The notes beneath the pieces were generated by a model. The model searched no databases. It was not told where the DNA came from and worked only from the letters and a program-made list of their open reading frames with translations. The translations under genes and the position numbers were made by a program. Below are positions 1 to 5,238 of a stretch of DNA of 5,238 nucleotides, one piece after another (within the stretch, counting starts at the first letter, position 1; every line of letters starts with the position of its first letter). The DNA comes from Eubacterium sp. (lineage in GTDB: Bacteria; Bacillota; Clostridia; Lachnospirales; Lachnospiraceae): positions 1-5,238 of the forward strand of contig JAJGAH010000207.1 in the NCBI GenBank assembly GCA_020844525.1, given 5' to 3'.

Positions 1-71
1 TGAATTAAAAGGGCTGTCAGCGTTGTCTTTCCCACGCCGCCTTTGCCTGCCACAGCAATTACATGTGCCAA
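1..71 (-). CDS. cooC: CooC/MinD-type P-loop ATPase, N-terminus only (CODH nickel-insertion accessory protein)
   Basis: Only the first 23 codons are in the window; the rest lies past the left edge. They contain the deviant Walker A motif GKGGVGKTT (residues 10-18) right after a short hydrophobic beta strand (HVIAVA), which is the N-terminus of the SIMIBI-class MinD/ParA/CooC ATPases. In this family CooC uses ATP to help load nickel into the active site of carbon monoxide dehydrogenase in the cytoplasm. The start is TTG at 69-71, chosen because an excellent AGGAGGTG lies 9 nt upstream and no in-frame ATG exists; the nearby ATG at about 77 opens a frame that stops after a few codons. It is the third gene of a minus-strand operon, 33 nt after cooT, and this neighbour favours CooC over MinD, ParA or Mrp. 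The family call is firm; the CooC subtype is inferred mainly from context. Confidence 0.8.
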   Translation of the reverse strand, partial: MAHVIAVAGKGGVGKTTLTALLI

Positions 72-80
72 TGGTACATA

Positions 81-88
81 CACCTCCT
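81..88 (-). promoter_or_regulatory. Ribosome binding site that fixes the TTG start of cooC
   Basis: AGGAGGTG on the minus strand, a near-perfect anti-16S match, ends 9 nt before the TTG at 71. It sits in the 33-nt cooT-cooC gap and is the reason for accepting a non-ATG start. Confidence 0.8.
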
Positions 89-104
89 GTTTTATCTGAT
101 GTCT

Positions 105-287
105 TCAGTCACAGACCAGCATTACCTTGCTTGCCGCAAGATCGACCCATTTGATTTTACCCTGGATTCTTGTCTGCTCTCCGACGATATCTTCTACGAT
201 CACAAAATCTCCGTCCACGTCGATTCGGGCCGTATTCTCCATGATCACCGTATTGTCACTTTCCTTGTATACCGTTGCAAGACACAT
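105..287 (-). CDS. cooT: CooT-family small nickel-binding protein
   Basis: A 60-residue cytosolic protein that begins MCLATVY and is rich in short beta strands, with alternating valine, isoleucine and acidic residues (DGDFVIVEDIVG, residues 25-36). Length, the Met-Cys start and the fold pattern match the CooT family (also annotated as predicted RNA-binding protein). Characterised CooT binds one Ni(II) per dimer through Cys2 and serves CODH maturation; here Cys2 is present, and the only other cysteine is Cys59. The ATG at 285-287 has AAAGGAG 9 nt upstream, and this site overlaps the last codons of the preceding gene, only 5 nt away, so translation of the two is probably coupled. The cooC ATPase follows. 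No membrane segment or signal peptide is visible. Nickel as the ligand is inferred from the family and from the cooC neighbour. Confidence 0.85.
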   Translation of the reverse strand: MCLATVYKESDNTVIMENTARIDVDGDFVIVEDIVGEQTRIQGKIKWVDLAASKVMLVCD

Positions 288-292
288 TCAAA

Positions 293-658
293 TCACTCCT
301 TTTTGGTGTCTGCCGCAGCAGCGCGTTCCTTTAGCTGCTCCTTATACAGCGTAAGCGCAACGTTCAGATACATATTGCCCTTCTGATACTCGGTAACACC
401 CTTCCGGATCTGCTCCGCAGCCTCTGTAAGTCCCTGTTTTTCCAGACCGTCTGCCATCTTGTCCGCCTCTGCCGCATGCTGTGCATTATGCTGAACCATG
501 TAACTGAGCAGTGCAAACGTCTGGTCCTTGCACTTTCCGCCTTCAGGATCACAGCTTGCACATGCGTTGTCACAGGACGCGGCAGCTTCTTCATGAGCAT
601 GATGATCATGACCGCCATGTGGAATCAGGTTTCCGTTTTCATCTCTTAATATATGCAT
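293..658 (-). CDS. Small His/Cys-rich putative metal-binding protein (often labelled 'cobalt transporter')
   Basis: A 121-residue protein in two parts. Residues 14-22 hold a histidine cluster (HGGHDHHAH), followed by four cysteines at 29, 33, 36 and 43 (spacing CxxxCxxC, then six residues and C). Residues 46-112 look all-helical and carry MVQHNAQHAAEADKM, with His57, His61 and Glu64 in a helix-like spacing that could also bind metal. No hydrophobic membrane span is present, so the 'cobalt transporter' label given to similar proteins is unlikely to mean a permease; a soluble metal chaperone or store is more likely. The start is ATG 656-658, with GGAGG 6 nt upstream; a longer reading from 679 has no ribosome site. 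It is the first gene of the operon with cooT and cooC, which points to nickel as cargo. The true metal is not shown by the sequence. Confidence 0.75.
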   Translation of the reverse strand: MHILRDENGNLIPHGGHDHHAHEEAAASCDNACASCDPEGGKCKDQTFALLSYMVQHNAQHAAEADKMADGLEKQGLTEAAEQIRKGVTEYQKGNMYLNVALTLYKEQLKERAAAADTKKE

Positions 659-682
659 GAAAAACCTCCGGTTATACAATAA

Positions 683-710
683 AATATGCAGAATTCACAA
701 TTCTGATATT
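683..710. promoter_or_regulatory. Dyad in the leader of the nickel operon (candidate operator or mRNA hairpin)
   Basis: The core is a perfect 7-bp inverted repeat, CAGAATT (689-695) and AATTCTG (699-705), around CAC. It extends outward by AATAT (683-687) and ATATT (706-710) if one G (688) is bulged. It lies between the expected transcription start (about 722) and the first ribosome site (665-669). TTCACAAT occurs twice, at 694-701 and 714-721, exactly 20 bp apart. The position suits a repressor site or an mRNA structure near the ribosome site. It does not match the NikR operator pattern that I know. Confidence 0.4.
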
Positions 711-728
711 CTTTTCACAATCACTATA

Positions 729-757
729 ATTATATACGCGACACTGGAAAATATCAA
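729..757 (-). promoter_or_regulatory. Sigma-A type promoter of the metal-protein/cooT/cooC operon
   Basis: On the minus strand the -35 box is TTGATA (752-757), the spacer is exactly 17 bp and the -10 box is TATAAT (729-734). This is one mismatch from the consensus hexamers. Transcription would start near 722, giving a leader of about 64 nt before the ATG at 658. The -35 box overlaps the last codon of the broken gene described at 754-1201. Confidence 0.75.
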
Positions 758-912
758 TAGAAGCATCCCCGCTCCAGAAGCGTTTTTTGTATAGATTGTA
801 CGTAAAATCCTTTTGAGGAAGATAACAATTCAAATAATTCTGCCATGTTTTTGTGCGCATATGCACAAGTAATGTTTGGCTTCCAGAAGCCTGTTTTGTC
901 TGTTTTGGATAC

Positions 913-937
913 TTCGGGCATCAGTCTGATACCCGAA
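913..937. repeat. 25-bp dyad next to an eight-base A/T run
   Basis: TTCGGG (913-918) pairs with CCCGAA (932-937), and ATCAG (920-924) pairs with CTGAT (926-930) around T925, so 11 of 12 positions are complementary (C919/A931 is the mismatch). The A run at 936-943 adjoins it. Read on the minus strand the order is T8 then hairpin, so it is not an intrinsic terminator in that direction; on the plus strand the hairpin is followed by A, not T. It could be an operator, or a stem-loop downstream of a slippery site in the broken gene. Confidence 0.4.
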
Positions 938-1063
938 AAAAAAGTTGCACATTCATTGGCTCGCATTTTAATGCAAAGTGCACAATCTCAATCCCGTCGA
1001 AGGAAAAATTGTATTTTTCATCGTACAATAGCAGAAACCCTCTGCCGCCCAGCAGGTCATCGT

Positions 1064-1121
1064 TCAGATATGACGTCCCGCAGATCGTCCTTTCAGGTAT
1101 GACGCCCCGCAGATCGTCCTC
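1064..1121. repeat. Tandem 29-bp direct repeat, two copies
   Basis: Copy one is 1064-1092 and copy two is 1093-1121. They differ at 3 of 29 positions (A1068/G1097, T1076/C1105, T1092/C1121). The first bases of a third copy (TCAGAT) follow at 1122, and the bases before 1064 resemble a degenerate copy. Because 29 is not a multiple of three, the duplication changes the reading frame of any gene that crosses it. Confidence 0.85.
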
Positions 1122-1181
1122 TCAGATTTGCAAAATCCAAACGCATGTATTATCATGAGAAAAATATCCGCATTGTTAATG

Positions 1182-1231
1182 TTTTCTATACATTTCCGCA
1201 TTCTTACCTGTACTATAATTTTTCTATACAT
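1182..1231 (+). promoter_or_regulatory. Putative promoter region of the aldo-keto reductase gene
   Basis: A perfect TATAAT lies at 1214-1219, about 48 nt before the TTG start, but no good -35 hexamer is found 16-18 bp upstream. The 12-mer TTTTCTATACAT occurs twice, at 1182-1193 and 1220-1231, one copy on each side of the -10 box and 38 bp apart. A missing -35 box plus repeated sites suggests control by a regulator, although both parts could be chance in AT-rich DNA. Confidence 0.4.
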
Positions 1232-1253
1232 GTACCGGGTTCGCTGTCTGTAT

Positions 1254-1258
1254 GGAGG
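1254..1258 (+). promoter_or_regulatory. Ribosome binding site that fixes the TTG start of the aldo-keto reductase
   Basis: GGAGG lies 8 nt before TTG 1267-1269, the ideal distance. The in-frame ATG at 1252 overlaps this site and therefore cannot be the start, and the TTG at 1261 is only 2 nt away from it. Confidence 0.75.
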
Positions 1259-1266
1259 TATTGATC

Positions 1267-2133
1267 TTGAACGAGGAACAAAAGCAGCAGAATATCCCTT
1301 CGGTCCAGCTGCACGACGGCAATTCCATGCCTCTGCTGGGACTGGGCGTATATAAGACCACTGACCAGGACGATATGCGCACCGCGGTGGATGCCGCGTA
1401 TCAATGCGGCTACCGTCTCTTTGACACAGCATCTGTATATGGAAATGAAGACCTTCTCGGAAATGCAGTTGCAGAGCTTGGCATACCCCGTAATGAAATC
1501 TTTCTGACCTCAAAGGTCTGGAACAATGCGCAGAGGCTGAACGATGTCACAGGTGCTTTCGAGCGCTCACTAAAACGGCTCCGCACAGATTATGTCGATC
1601 TCTACCTGATTCACTGGCCGGTTCCCGGCTGCTTCCGGCAGAGCTGGAAGCAGCTCGTCCGTCTGAAGGAGTCCGGTGCAGCCCGTTCCATCGGTGTGAG
1701 CAACTTCTCTCCAGCCCAGATAGAAGTGCTGGAATCCGAAACCGGCGTTATCCCGGCAGTCAATCAGATTGAATGTCACCCCTTATGGAACCAGGAGGAG
1801 ACTGTTTCCTACTGCCAGTCACACGGTATTCAGGTACAGGCATATGCGCCGCTGGCCAGAGGTGCCTATCTTGACCGGGAAATTCTGATTCAGATTGGCA
1901 ATAAGTACGGGAAATCGGCTGCCCAGGTCGGTCTGCGCTGGCTGATGCAGCGAAAAATCGGAGCGATACCGAAATCTGTACATCCGGCCCGCATTAATGA
2001 AAATGCAGACATCTTTGACTTTTCGCTCACAGACGCGGAGATGGCCGCCATCCATGCACTGGATGAAGGGCTGCGCACCGCACATGTACCGCAGGACCTC
2101 GTCGATACCGACTGGGCCACGGTTCTCGCATAA
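1267..2133 (+). CDS. Aldo-keto reductase (NADPH-dependent, 2,5-diketo-gluconate reductase-like group)
   Basis: A 288-residue cytosolic TIM-barrel oxidoreductase that reduces aldehydes or ketones with NAD(P)H. The start is the TTG at 1267, chosen from the GGAGG 8 nt upstream. In this numbering the catalytic tetrad is complete: Asp53 and Tyr58 (in FDTASVYGNE), Lys83 (LTSKVWN) and His116 (LIHWP). Further family signatures are GLGVYKT (25-31), GVSNFS (143-148), NQIECHP (166-172) and IPKSVHPARINEN (234-246), where Lys236, Ser237 and Arg242 usually hold the 2'-phosphate of NADPH. Length is normal for the superfamily (about 270-330). It stands alone on the plus strand, with its own TATAAT and a strong terminator, and converges with gpsA. 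The substrate cannot be read from the sequence; glyoxal, methylglyoxal or sugar-derived carbonyls are typical of this group. Confidence 0.92.
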   Translation: MNEEQKQQNIPSVQLHDGNSMPLLGLGVYKTTDQDDMRTAVDAAYQCGYRLFDTASVYGNEDLLGNAVAELGIPRNEIFLTSKVWNNAQRLNDVTGAFERSLKRLRTDYVDLYLIHWPVPGCFRQSWKQLVRLKESGAARSIGVSNFSPAQIEVLESETGVIPAVNQIECHPLWNQEETVSYCQSHGIQVQAYAPLARGAYLDREILIQIGNKYGKSAAQVGLRWLMQRKIGAIPKSVHPARINENADIFDFSLTDAEMAAIHALDEGLRTAHVPQDLVDTDWATVLA

Positions 2134-2208
2134 CCGTTAAAAAAGTCGTTAAAAAGTACATCTCATACATATACATATTTCATTATCATGTACTTTTGTT
2201 CGCAGGAA

Positions 2209-2256
2209 AACGAGAGGGGACTGCCGCATAAACGGCAGTCCCCTCTCGTTCTTTTT
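2209..2256 (+). terminator. Intrinsic terminator of the aldo-keto reductase gene
   Basis: A perfect 18-bp stem (2209-2226 with 2233-2250) closes a 6-nt CATAAA loop and is followed by C and five T (2252-2256). It is 75 nt after the stop codon. On the minus strand the stem is followed by TTTTCC, counting two stem bases, so it may also stop gpsA transcripts, though less efficiently. An extra long-loop inverted repeat, AAAAGTACAT (2152-2161) and ATGTACTTTT (2188-2197), lies just before it and has a five-T run on its minus-strand exit. Confidence 0.9.
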
Positions 2257-2263
2257 ATCTCTC

Positions 2264-2299
2264 TTTATTTCTCTCTATCGCTCTATTTTTCTCTATCGC
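2264..2299. repeat. Two tandem 18-bp pyrimidine-rich repeats
   Basis: Copies 2264-2281 and 2282-2299 both end in CTCTATCGC and match at 16 of 18 positions. They sit in the 3' region between the terminator and gpsA and read as purine-rich RNA on the gpsA strand. No function is evident; slippage-generated low-complexity DNA is the simplest view. Confidence 0.6.
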
Positions 2300-2321
2300 A
2301 ATCTCTTAATGAGCTGCGATA
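2294..2321 (-). other. Stem-loop just after the gpsA stop codon
   Basis: TATCGCA (2294-2300) pairs with TGCGATA (2315-2321), and inside it CTC (2303-2305) pairs with GAG (2311-2313) around TTAAT. It begins 11 nt after the gpsA stop. The minus-strand exit is AGAGAAAAA, not a T run, so it is not a classical terminator; it might protect the 3' end of the transcript. Confidence 0.35.
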
Positions 2322-2332
2322 CCCCTGTGCGT

Positions 2333-3337
2333 TTATCTCCACTCCTCAATCTCATCCTTGCCGTCCCGCTGCATCAGTTCATTGACACCATCGCGGGCAG
2401 GCTTTCCATCGAAGAGCACAGCATTTACCTCATTGACGATCGGCATATCCACATGATATTTCTCAGCCAGCATTTTTCCTGCCTTTGCTGAATAAACGCC
2501 CTCGACCACCTGGTGTACCTCCCGCATCGCATCCTCCATCGAGTATCCTTTTCCCATCAGATAACCCGCCTTTCGGTTCCGGCTGTGCCGGCTGGCACAG
2601 GTAACAATCAGATCACCGATACCGGACAGGCCATACAGCGTACGGATATGAATACCCATCGCGCTGCCAAGTCTGGCCAGTTCCGCGCTGCCCCTTGTAA
2701 TCAATGCCGCTTTTGTATTGTCGCCGTACCCGAGACCATCCGCAATACCTGCGGCAAGTGCCATCACATTCTTCAGCGCAGCGCCCAGCTGAATGCCCTT
2801 CATGTCCGAGCTTGTATACACCCGGAAAACGGGGGACATAAAAATTGCCTGTACCCGCTCTGCGGTTTCTCTGCTGTGCGCACCCGTAACGATGGCTGTG
2901 GGCAGCCCCTTTCCGACCTCCTCAGCATGGCTGGGTCCGGAGAGCACGGCTACGTCTGCCTGCGGGATCTCCTGTTCGATAATCTCGCTCATCGTCATCA
3001 GTGTGTTCTCTTCGATTCCCTTTGCCACGCTGACGATCAGCTGTCCGGCAGGCACGAGGTCCTTCATTTTCCGCGCAGTGCTTCTTACAACCGGCGAGGG
3101 AACTGCAAGCACGAGTAAATCCTTTCCCTTGCATGCTTCCCCAAGATCGGTTGTGTAGATGACAGAGTCCGGAAGAATCACCCCTGGAAGCTTGTCCGTA
3201 TTCTGATGTTTTTTTACATACATCTCCCTTTCTTCCGGTCTGTAGGACCATAATGTCAATGCATGTCCATTGTTACAGAGCAGCCAGGTCAGCGCTGTTC
3301 CCCAGCTTCCGGAACCGATTACACTGATGTTTGCCAT
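2333..3337 (-). CDS. gpsA: Glycerol-3-phosphate dehydrogenase [NAD(P)+]
   Basis: A 334-residue cytosolic enzyme, normal for the family, that reduces dihydroxyacetone phosphate to sn-glycerol-3-phosphate, the backbone of membrane phospholipids. The N-terminal Rossmann domain carries GSGSWG (residues 8-13). SVAKGIE (103-109) and LSGPSHAEEV (132-141) follow. The C-terminal helical domain has ALKNVMALAAGIADGLG (187-203) with the active-site Lys189, then NTKAALITRG (207-216), GIGDLIVTC (239-247) and SRNRKAG (252-258), where Arg253 and Asn254 contact substrate or cofactor in this family. The ATG has AGGAGGG 8 nt upstream. It is the last gene of the der-plsY-gpsA operon, 107 nt after plsY, and its product is the substrate for the upstream-encoded PlsY pathway. 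No lesion is seen. Confidence 0.97.
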   Translation of the reverse strand: MANISVIGSGSWGTALTWLLCNNGHALTLWSYRPEEREMYVKKHQNTDKLPGVILPDSVIYTTDLGEACKGKDLLVLAVPSPVVRSTARKMKDLVPAGQLIVSVAKGIEENTLMTMSEIIEQEIPQADVAVLSGPSHAEEVGKGLPTAIVTGAHSRETAERVQAIFMSPVFRVYTSSDMKGIQLGAALKNVMALAAGIADGLGYGDNTKAALITRGSAELARLGSAMGIHIRTLYGLSGIGDLIVTCASRHSRNRKAGYLMGKGYSMEDAMREVHQVVEGVYSAKAGKMLAEKYHVDMPIVNEVNAVLFDGKPARDGVNELMQRDGKDEIEEWR

Positions 3338-3444
3338 TACCTTAACCCTCCTGCATACATTATGAAATCTCTCTGTATCACAATAATTACTGCGTGTAAA
3401 TATCCGGCCCCGCTCTTAAAGATTGGTCAGGCTTTGCTCTTTCT

Positions 3445-4104
3445 TCACTGATCCGAAGGATGTCTGGAGCTCAGATAGGTCTTCCGCTCACATCCGGAAG
3501 CCAGACGCCTGATATTGCCCCGGTGCTGAAAATAAGCAAGTCCGGTAAGCACCGCCACAATCACACACATTTCCACCGATCTTGCGCTGGTCAGCGGATA
3601 ACGCCCCGCTGCGCTGAATACGCACAGAAATACAAGAAACTCGGTTGACAGTGACAGTGAACTCAGCGAGACATAGTGGGTTGCGAAGAAGATGCCGAAA
3701 AACAGTATGATGCCCACAACGATCATCGGCCAGTCCCCGAAGGCAATCACCATGCCCGCAGTTGCGGCAATGCCCTTCCCGCCCCTGAACTTCATATAGA
3801 ACGGGTAGTCATGTCCAAGAATGACACCCGCAGCAGTCCAGATTTTCAACAACGGGAAAAGTTCAGGAGAGGATCCCCGGAACAGCAGCCAGGTTAGAAT
3901 CACCGCCAGAATACATTTGGAAACATCACCGACCATCGTCAGAAGTCCGGCTTTCGTACCAAGCGTGCGCAGCGCATTCGTCGTACCTGCATTTCCGCTT
4001 CCCATTGTGCGGATGTCAACACCCTTCGCCTTCCCAATAAAATAAGATGTCTGAAACAGACCGAATCCATAACCGATTAACAGACAGCATGCCCGTGCAA
4101 ACAT
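3445..4104 (-). CDS. plsY: Acyl-phosphate:glycerol-3-phosphate acyltransferase PlsY
   Basis: A 219-residue integral membrane enzyme that moves an acyl group from acyl-phosphate (made by PlsX) to position 1 of glycerol-3-phosphate, giving lysophosphatidic acid. All three family motifs are present: GSGNAGTTN (35-43), GHDYPFYMKFRGGKG (97-111) and HRGNIRRLASGCE (194-206). Hydrophobic spans at about 1-24, 52-75, 88-97, 112-142 and 155-192 fit the usual multi-span topology. The tail after residue 206 is polar and somewhat longer than in many homologues. The ATG is 3 nt past the der stop; its AAGGAGG (4116-4122) lies inside the last der codons with an 11-nt spacer, so translation is likely coupled to der. 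Supply of glycerol-3-phosphate comes from gpsA next in the operon. Confidence 0.95.
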   Translation of the reverse strand: MFARACCLLIGYGFGLFQTSYFIGKAKGVDIRTMGSGNAGTTNALRTLGTKAGLLTMVGDVSKCILAVILTWLLFRGSSPELFPLLKIWTAAGVILGHDYPFYMKFRGGKGIAATAGMVIAFGDWPMIVVGIILFFGIFFATHYVSLSSLSLSTEFLVFLCVFSAAGRYPLTSARSVEMCVIVAVLTGLAYFQHRGNIRRLASGCERKTYLSSRHPSDQ

Positions 4105-4107
4105 CGT

Positions 4108-5238
4108 TCAAGATTCCTCCTTCTCCTGCCGCTCTCTTATAATAAAGTGAATCGCAGTCCCCCTGAAGCCAAAAGCATCCCGTACTCTGTTCTCCAGATA
4201 TCTCTGATAAGAAAAATGCATCAGTTTCTTTTCATTCACGAAGATTACAAAGGTCGGCGGTTTGACTGCAACCTGCGTCATGTAGAAGACCTTCAGCCTC
4301 CTGCCCTTGTCTGAGGGCGGCTGCTGCATTGCGAGCGCTTCAGTAAGAATATCATTCAGGACACCGGTCTGGACACGCAGTGTCTGGGATTCCAGAATTT
4401 CATCGATGGTATCAAACAGCTTGGGCAGTCTCTGTCCGGTCTTTGCAGAAATAAAGATGATCTCAGCATAGTAGGCAAAGGAAAGGGTATTTCTCACCTT
4501 GGTGGTGAATTCCTTCATGGATTTGTCATCCTTTTCGACTGCGTCCCATTTATTGACTGCAACGATCAGCCCCTTGCCTCTCTCGTGGGCAATGCCCGCG
4601 ATCTTGGCATCCTGTTCCGTAATACCCTCTTTCGCATCAATCACGATCACCGCAATATCGCATCGTTCGACGGCAGAAACCGTGCGGATGATGCTGTACC
4701 GCTCCAGGTCCTCTTTGATTTTGCTCTTTCTGCGAAGGCCCGCCGTATCTATAAAGGTATAATTTCTGCCGTTTCTGGATATCACAGTGTCCACCGCATC
4801 TCTTGTGGTACCCGCTATATCTGAGACAATAACACGATTGCCGCCCAGCAGTTTGTTGATGATGGATGACTTCCCGACATTCGGTTTGCCCACAATCGCA
4901 ATCCTTGGATTCGTATCATCCTCCTCATTCGCTGCATCCTCCGGGAATTTTGCAATGACGGCATCCAGAAGATCGCCAAGACCCTGTTTCCCCTCTGCAG
5001 AAATCGGATAGGGATCCCCAATACCCAGATTGTAAAATTCATAGACATCCATCTGCTGGGATTTGTAGTGATCCACCTTGTTGACCGCCAGCACGACCGG
5101 CTTTCCGCTCTTCCGCAGCATGCTGGCAACCTGAAAGTCCGCATCAACCAGTCCCTGACGGACATCTGTCATAAAGATGATGACGTCCGCGGTATCCATG
5201 GCGATAACTGCCTGCTCCCGCATCTGGGAAAGGATGAT
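4108..5238 (-). CDS. der: Ribosome assembly GTPase Der (EngA), 5' end missing
   Basis: The visible 376 residues lack about the first 65 of the usual 440; the frame is open to the right edge. Der has two G domains in tandem and binds the 50S subunit during its assembly. In visible-fragment numbering, the first G domain shows NKVD (53-56, base recognition) and ISAEGKQG (79-86), while its P-loop lies outside the window. The second has GKPNVGKSS (117-125), the switch region with TTRD (144-147), DTAGLRRK (164-171), NKWD (229-232) and SAKTG (264-268). An acidic linker (about 98-110) separates them. The C-terminal KH-like domain spans about 290-376 and includes GRRLKVFYMTQ (312-322). It is upstream of plsY in an operon order seen in many Firmicutes. 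Internal ATG codons such as 5221-5223 are not the start. Confidence 0.97.
   Translation of the reverse strand: MILSQMREQAVIAMDTADVIIFMTDVRQGLVDADFQVASMLRKSGKPVVLAVNKVDHYKSQQMDVYEFYNLGIGDPYPISAEGKQGLGDLLDAVIAKFPEDAANEEDDTNPRIAIVGKPNVGKSSIINKLLGGNRVIVSDIAGTTRDAVDTVISRNGRNYTFIDTAGLRRKSKIKEDLERYSIIRTVSAVERCDIAVIVIDAKEGITEQDAKIAGIAHERGKGLIVAVNKWDAVEKDDKSMKEFTTKVRNTLSFAYYAEIIFISAKTGQRLPKLFDTIDEILESQTLRVQTGVLNDILTEALAMQQPPSDKGRRLKVFYMTQVAVKPPTFVIFVNEKKLMHFSYQRYLENRVRDAFGFRGTAIHFIIRERQEKEES

Larger units (their letters stand above)
754..1201 (-). pseudogene. Probable decayed gene, product not recognised (two frame lesions)
   Basis: No intact gene fills the roughly 500 bases between the nickel operon and the aldo-keto reductase, but the minus strand holds three open segments that join. 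Segment A reads from ATG 1199-1201 to the repeat near 1100 (contains SERTICGASYL). Segment B repeats ERTICGTSYL in another frame and continues through NDDLLGGRGFLLLYDEK to a TGA at 921-923. Segment C covers about 936 down to TGA 754-756 and ends NMAELFELLSSSKGFY...RGCFY. Deleting one 29-bp tandem copy joins A to B; a -1 shift in the eight-T run joins B to C. The repaired product would have about 139 residues and no obvious membrane segment. The first ATG has only a weak AGG ribosome site. Against this reading, chance open frames of this size occur, and I recognise no family. The +-strand readings here look like shadows. Confidence 0.35.

Noticed and set aside
767..787. Hairpin CGCT...AGCG followed by six T on the plus strand
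   Set aside because: The stem is only four base pairs, and no plus-strand gene ends before it, so a terminator cannot be supported.
851..891. Small palindromes TTGTGC...GCACAA (851-868) and GGCTTC-CA-GAAGCC (878-891), checked as operators or CRISPR-like units
   Set aside because: They are single occurrences with no spacing pattern, and they lie inside the probable broken coding segment. No CRISPR repeats, tRNA, rRNA or insertion-sequence ends were seen anywhere in the window.
754..966. A 70-codon minus-strand open frame starting at ATG 966
   Set aside because: It has no ribosome site before its ATG. It is better explained as the C-terminal segment of the broken gene, so it is not listed as a separate gene.
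1064..1513. A 149-codon minus-strand open frame overlapping the start of the aldo-keto reductase
   Set aside because: Most of it is antisense to the well-supported aldo-keto reductase. Only the part from about 1201 downwards is plausible, as the N-terminal segment of the broken gene.
2188..2385. A 65-codon plus-strand open frame containing repeated LYFSLS
   Set aside because: It runs through the terminator hairpin and the 18-bp low-complexity repeats into antisense gpsA, and it lacks a ribosome site.
2513..3118. A 201-codon plus-strand open frame
   Set aside because: It is fully antisense to gpsA, whose every motif is intact; it is an open shadow of GC-rich codons.
3338..3444. A possible internal promoter before gpsA (TTTACA, 17 bp, TACAGA on the minus strand)
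   Set aside because: The -10 box is poor. The gap otherwise shows only the gpsA ribosome site, so read-through from the der promoter is the simpler view.

Overview
The window looks like chromosomal DNA of an anaerobic Firmicute of the class Clostridia, most likely a Lachnospiraceae-like acetogen. The reasons are the strong AGGAGG-type ribosome binding sites, two TTG starts, the der-plsY-gpsA order common in this group, and a CooC/CooT nickel module of the kind linked to carbon monoxide dehydrogenase (CODH). The taxon is inferred from gene content; no phylogenetic marker was tested.

Left part (1-757, minus strand): a sigma-A-like promoter (TTGATA, 17 bp, TATAAT) drives a compact three-gene operon. 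It encodes a small His/Cys-rich protein (293-658), a CooT-family nickel-binding protein (105-287) and the first 23 codons of a CooC/MinD-type P-loop ATPase (1-71), which runs off the left edge. Together these look like a metal (Ni) capture and insertion pathway, probably for a CODH encoded further left. A 28-bp dyad lies in the transcribed leader.

Middle left (about 754-1266): this stretch has no intact gene. Its minus strand reads as a broken coding sequence. Removing one copy of a 29-bp tandem repeat (1064-1121) and shifting by -1 at a run of eight T (A936-943 on the plus strand) joins three open segments into about 139 codons, ending exactly at the nickel-operon promoter. I do not recognise the product.

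Middle (1267-2250, plus strand): one aldo-keto reductase gene with a complete catalytic tetrad, preceded by a TATAAT box and followed by a very strong 18-bp terminator hairpin. It is convergent with gpsA.

Right part (2333-5238, minus strand): the der (5' end outside the window), plsY and gpsA operon. Der is a double-GTPase ribosome assembly factor. GpsA makes glycerol-3-phosphate from dihydroxyacetone phosphate, and PlsY acylates it to lysophosphatidic acid, so the last two genes form the entry to membrane phospholipid synthesis. The operon promoter lies beyond the right edge.
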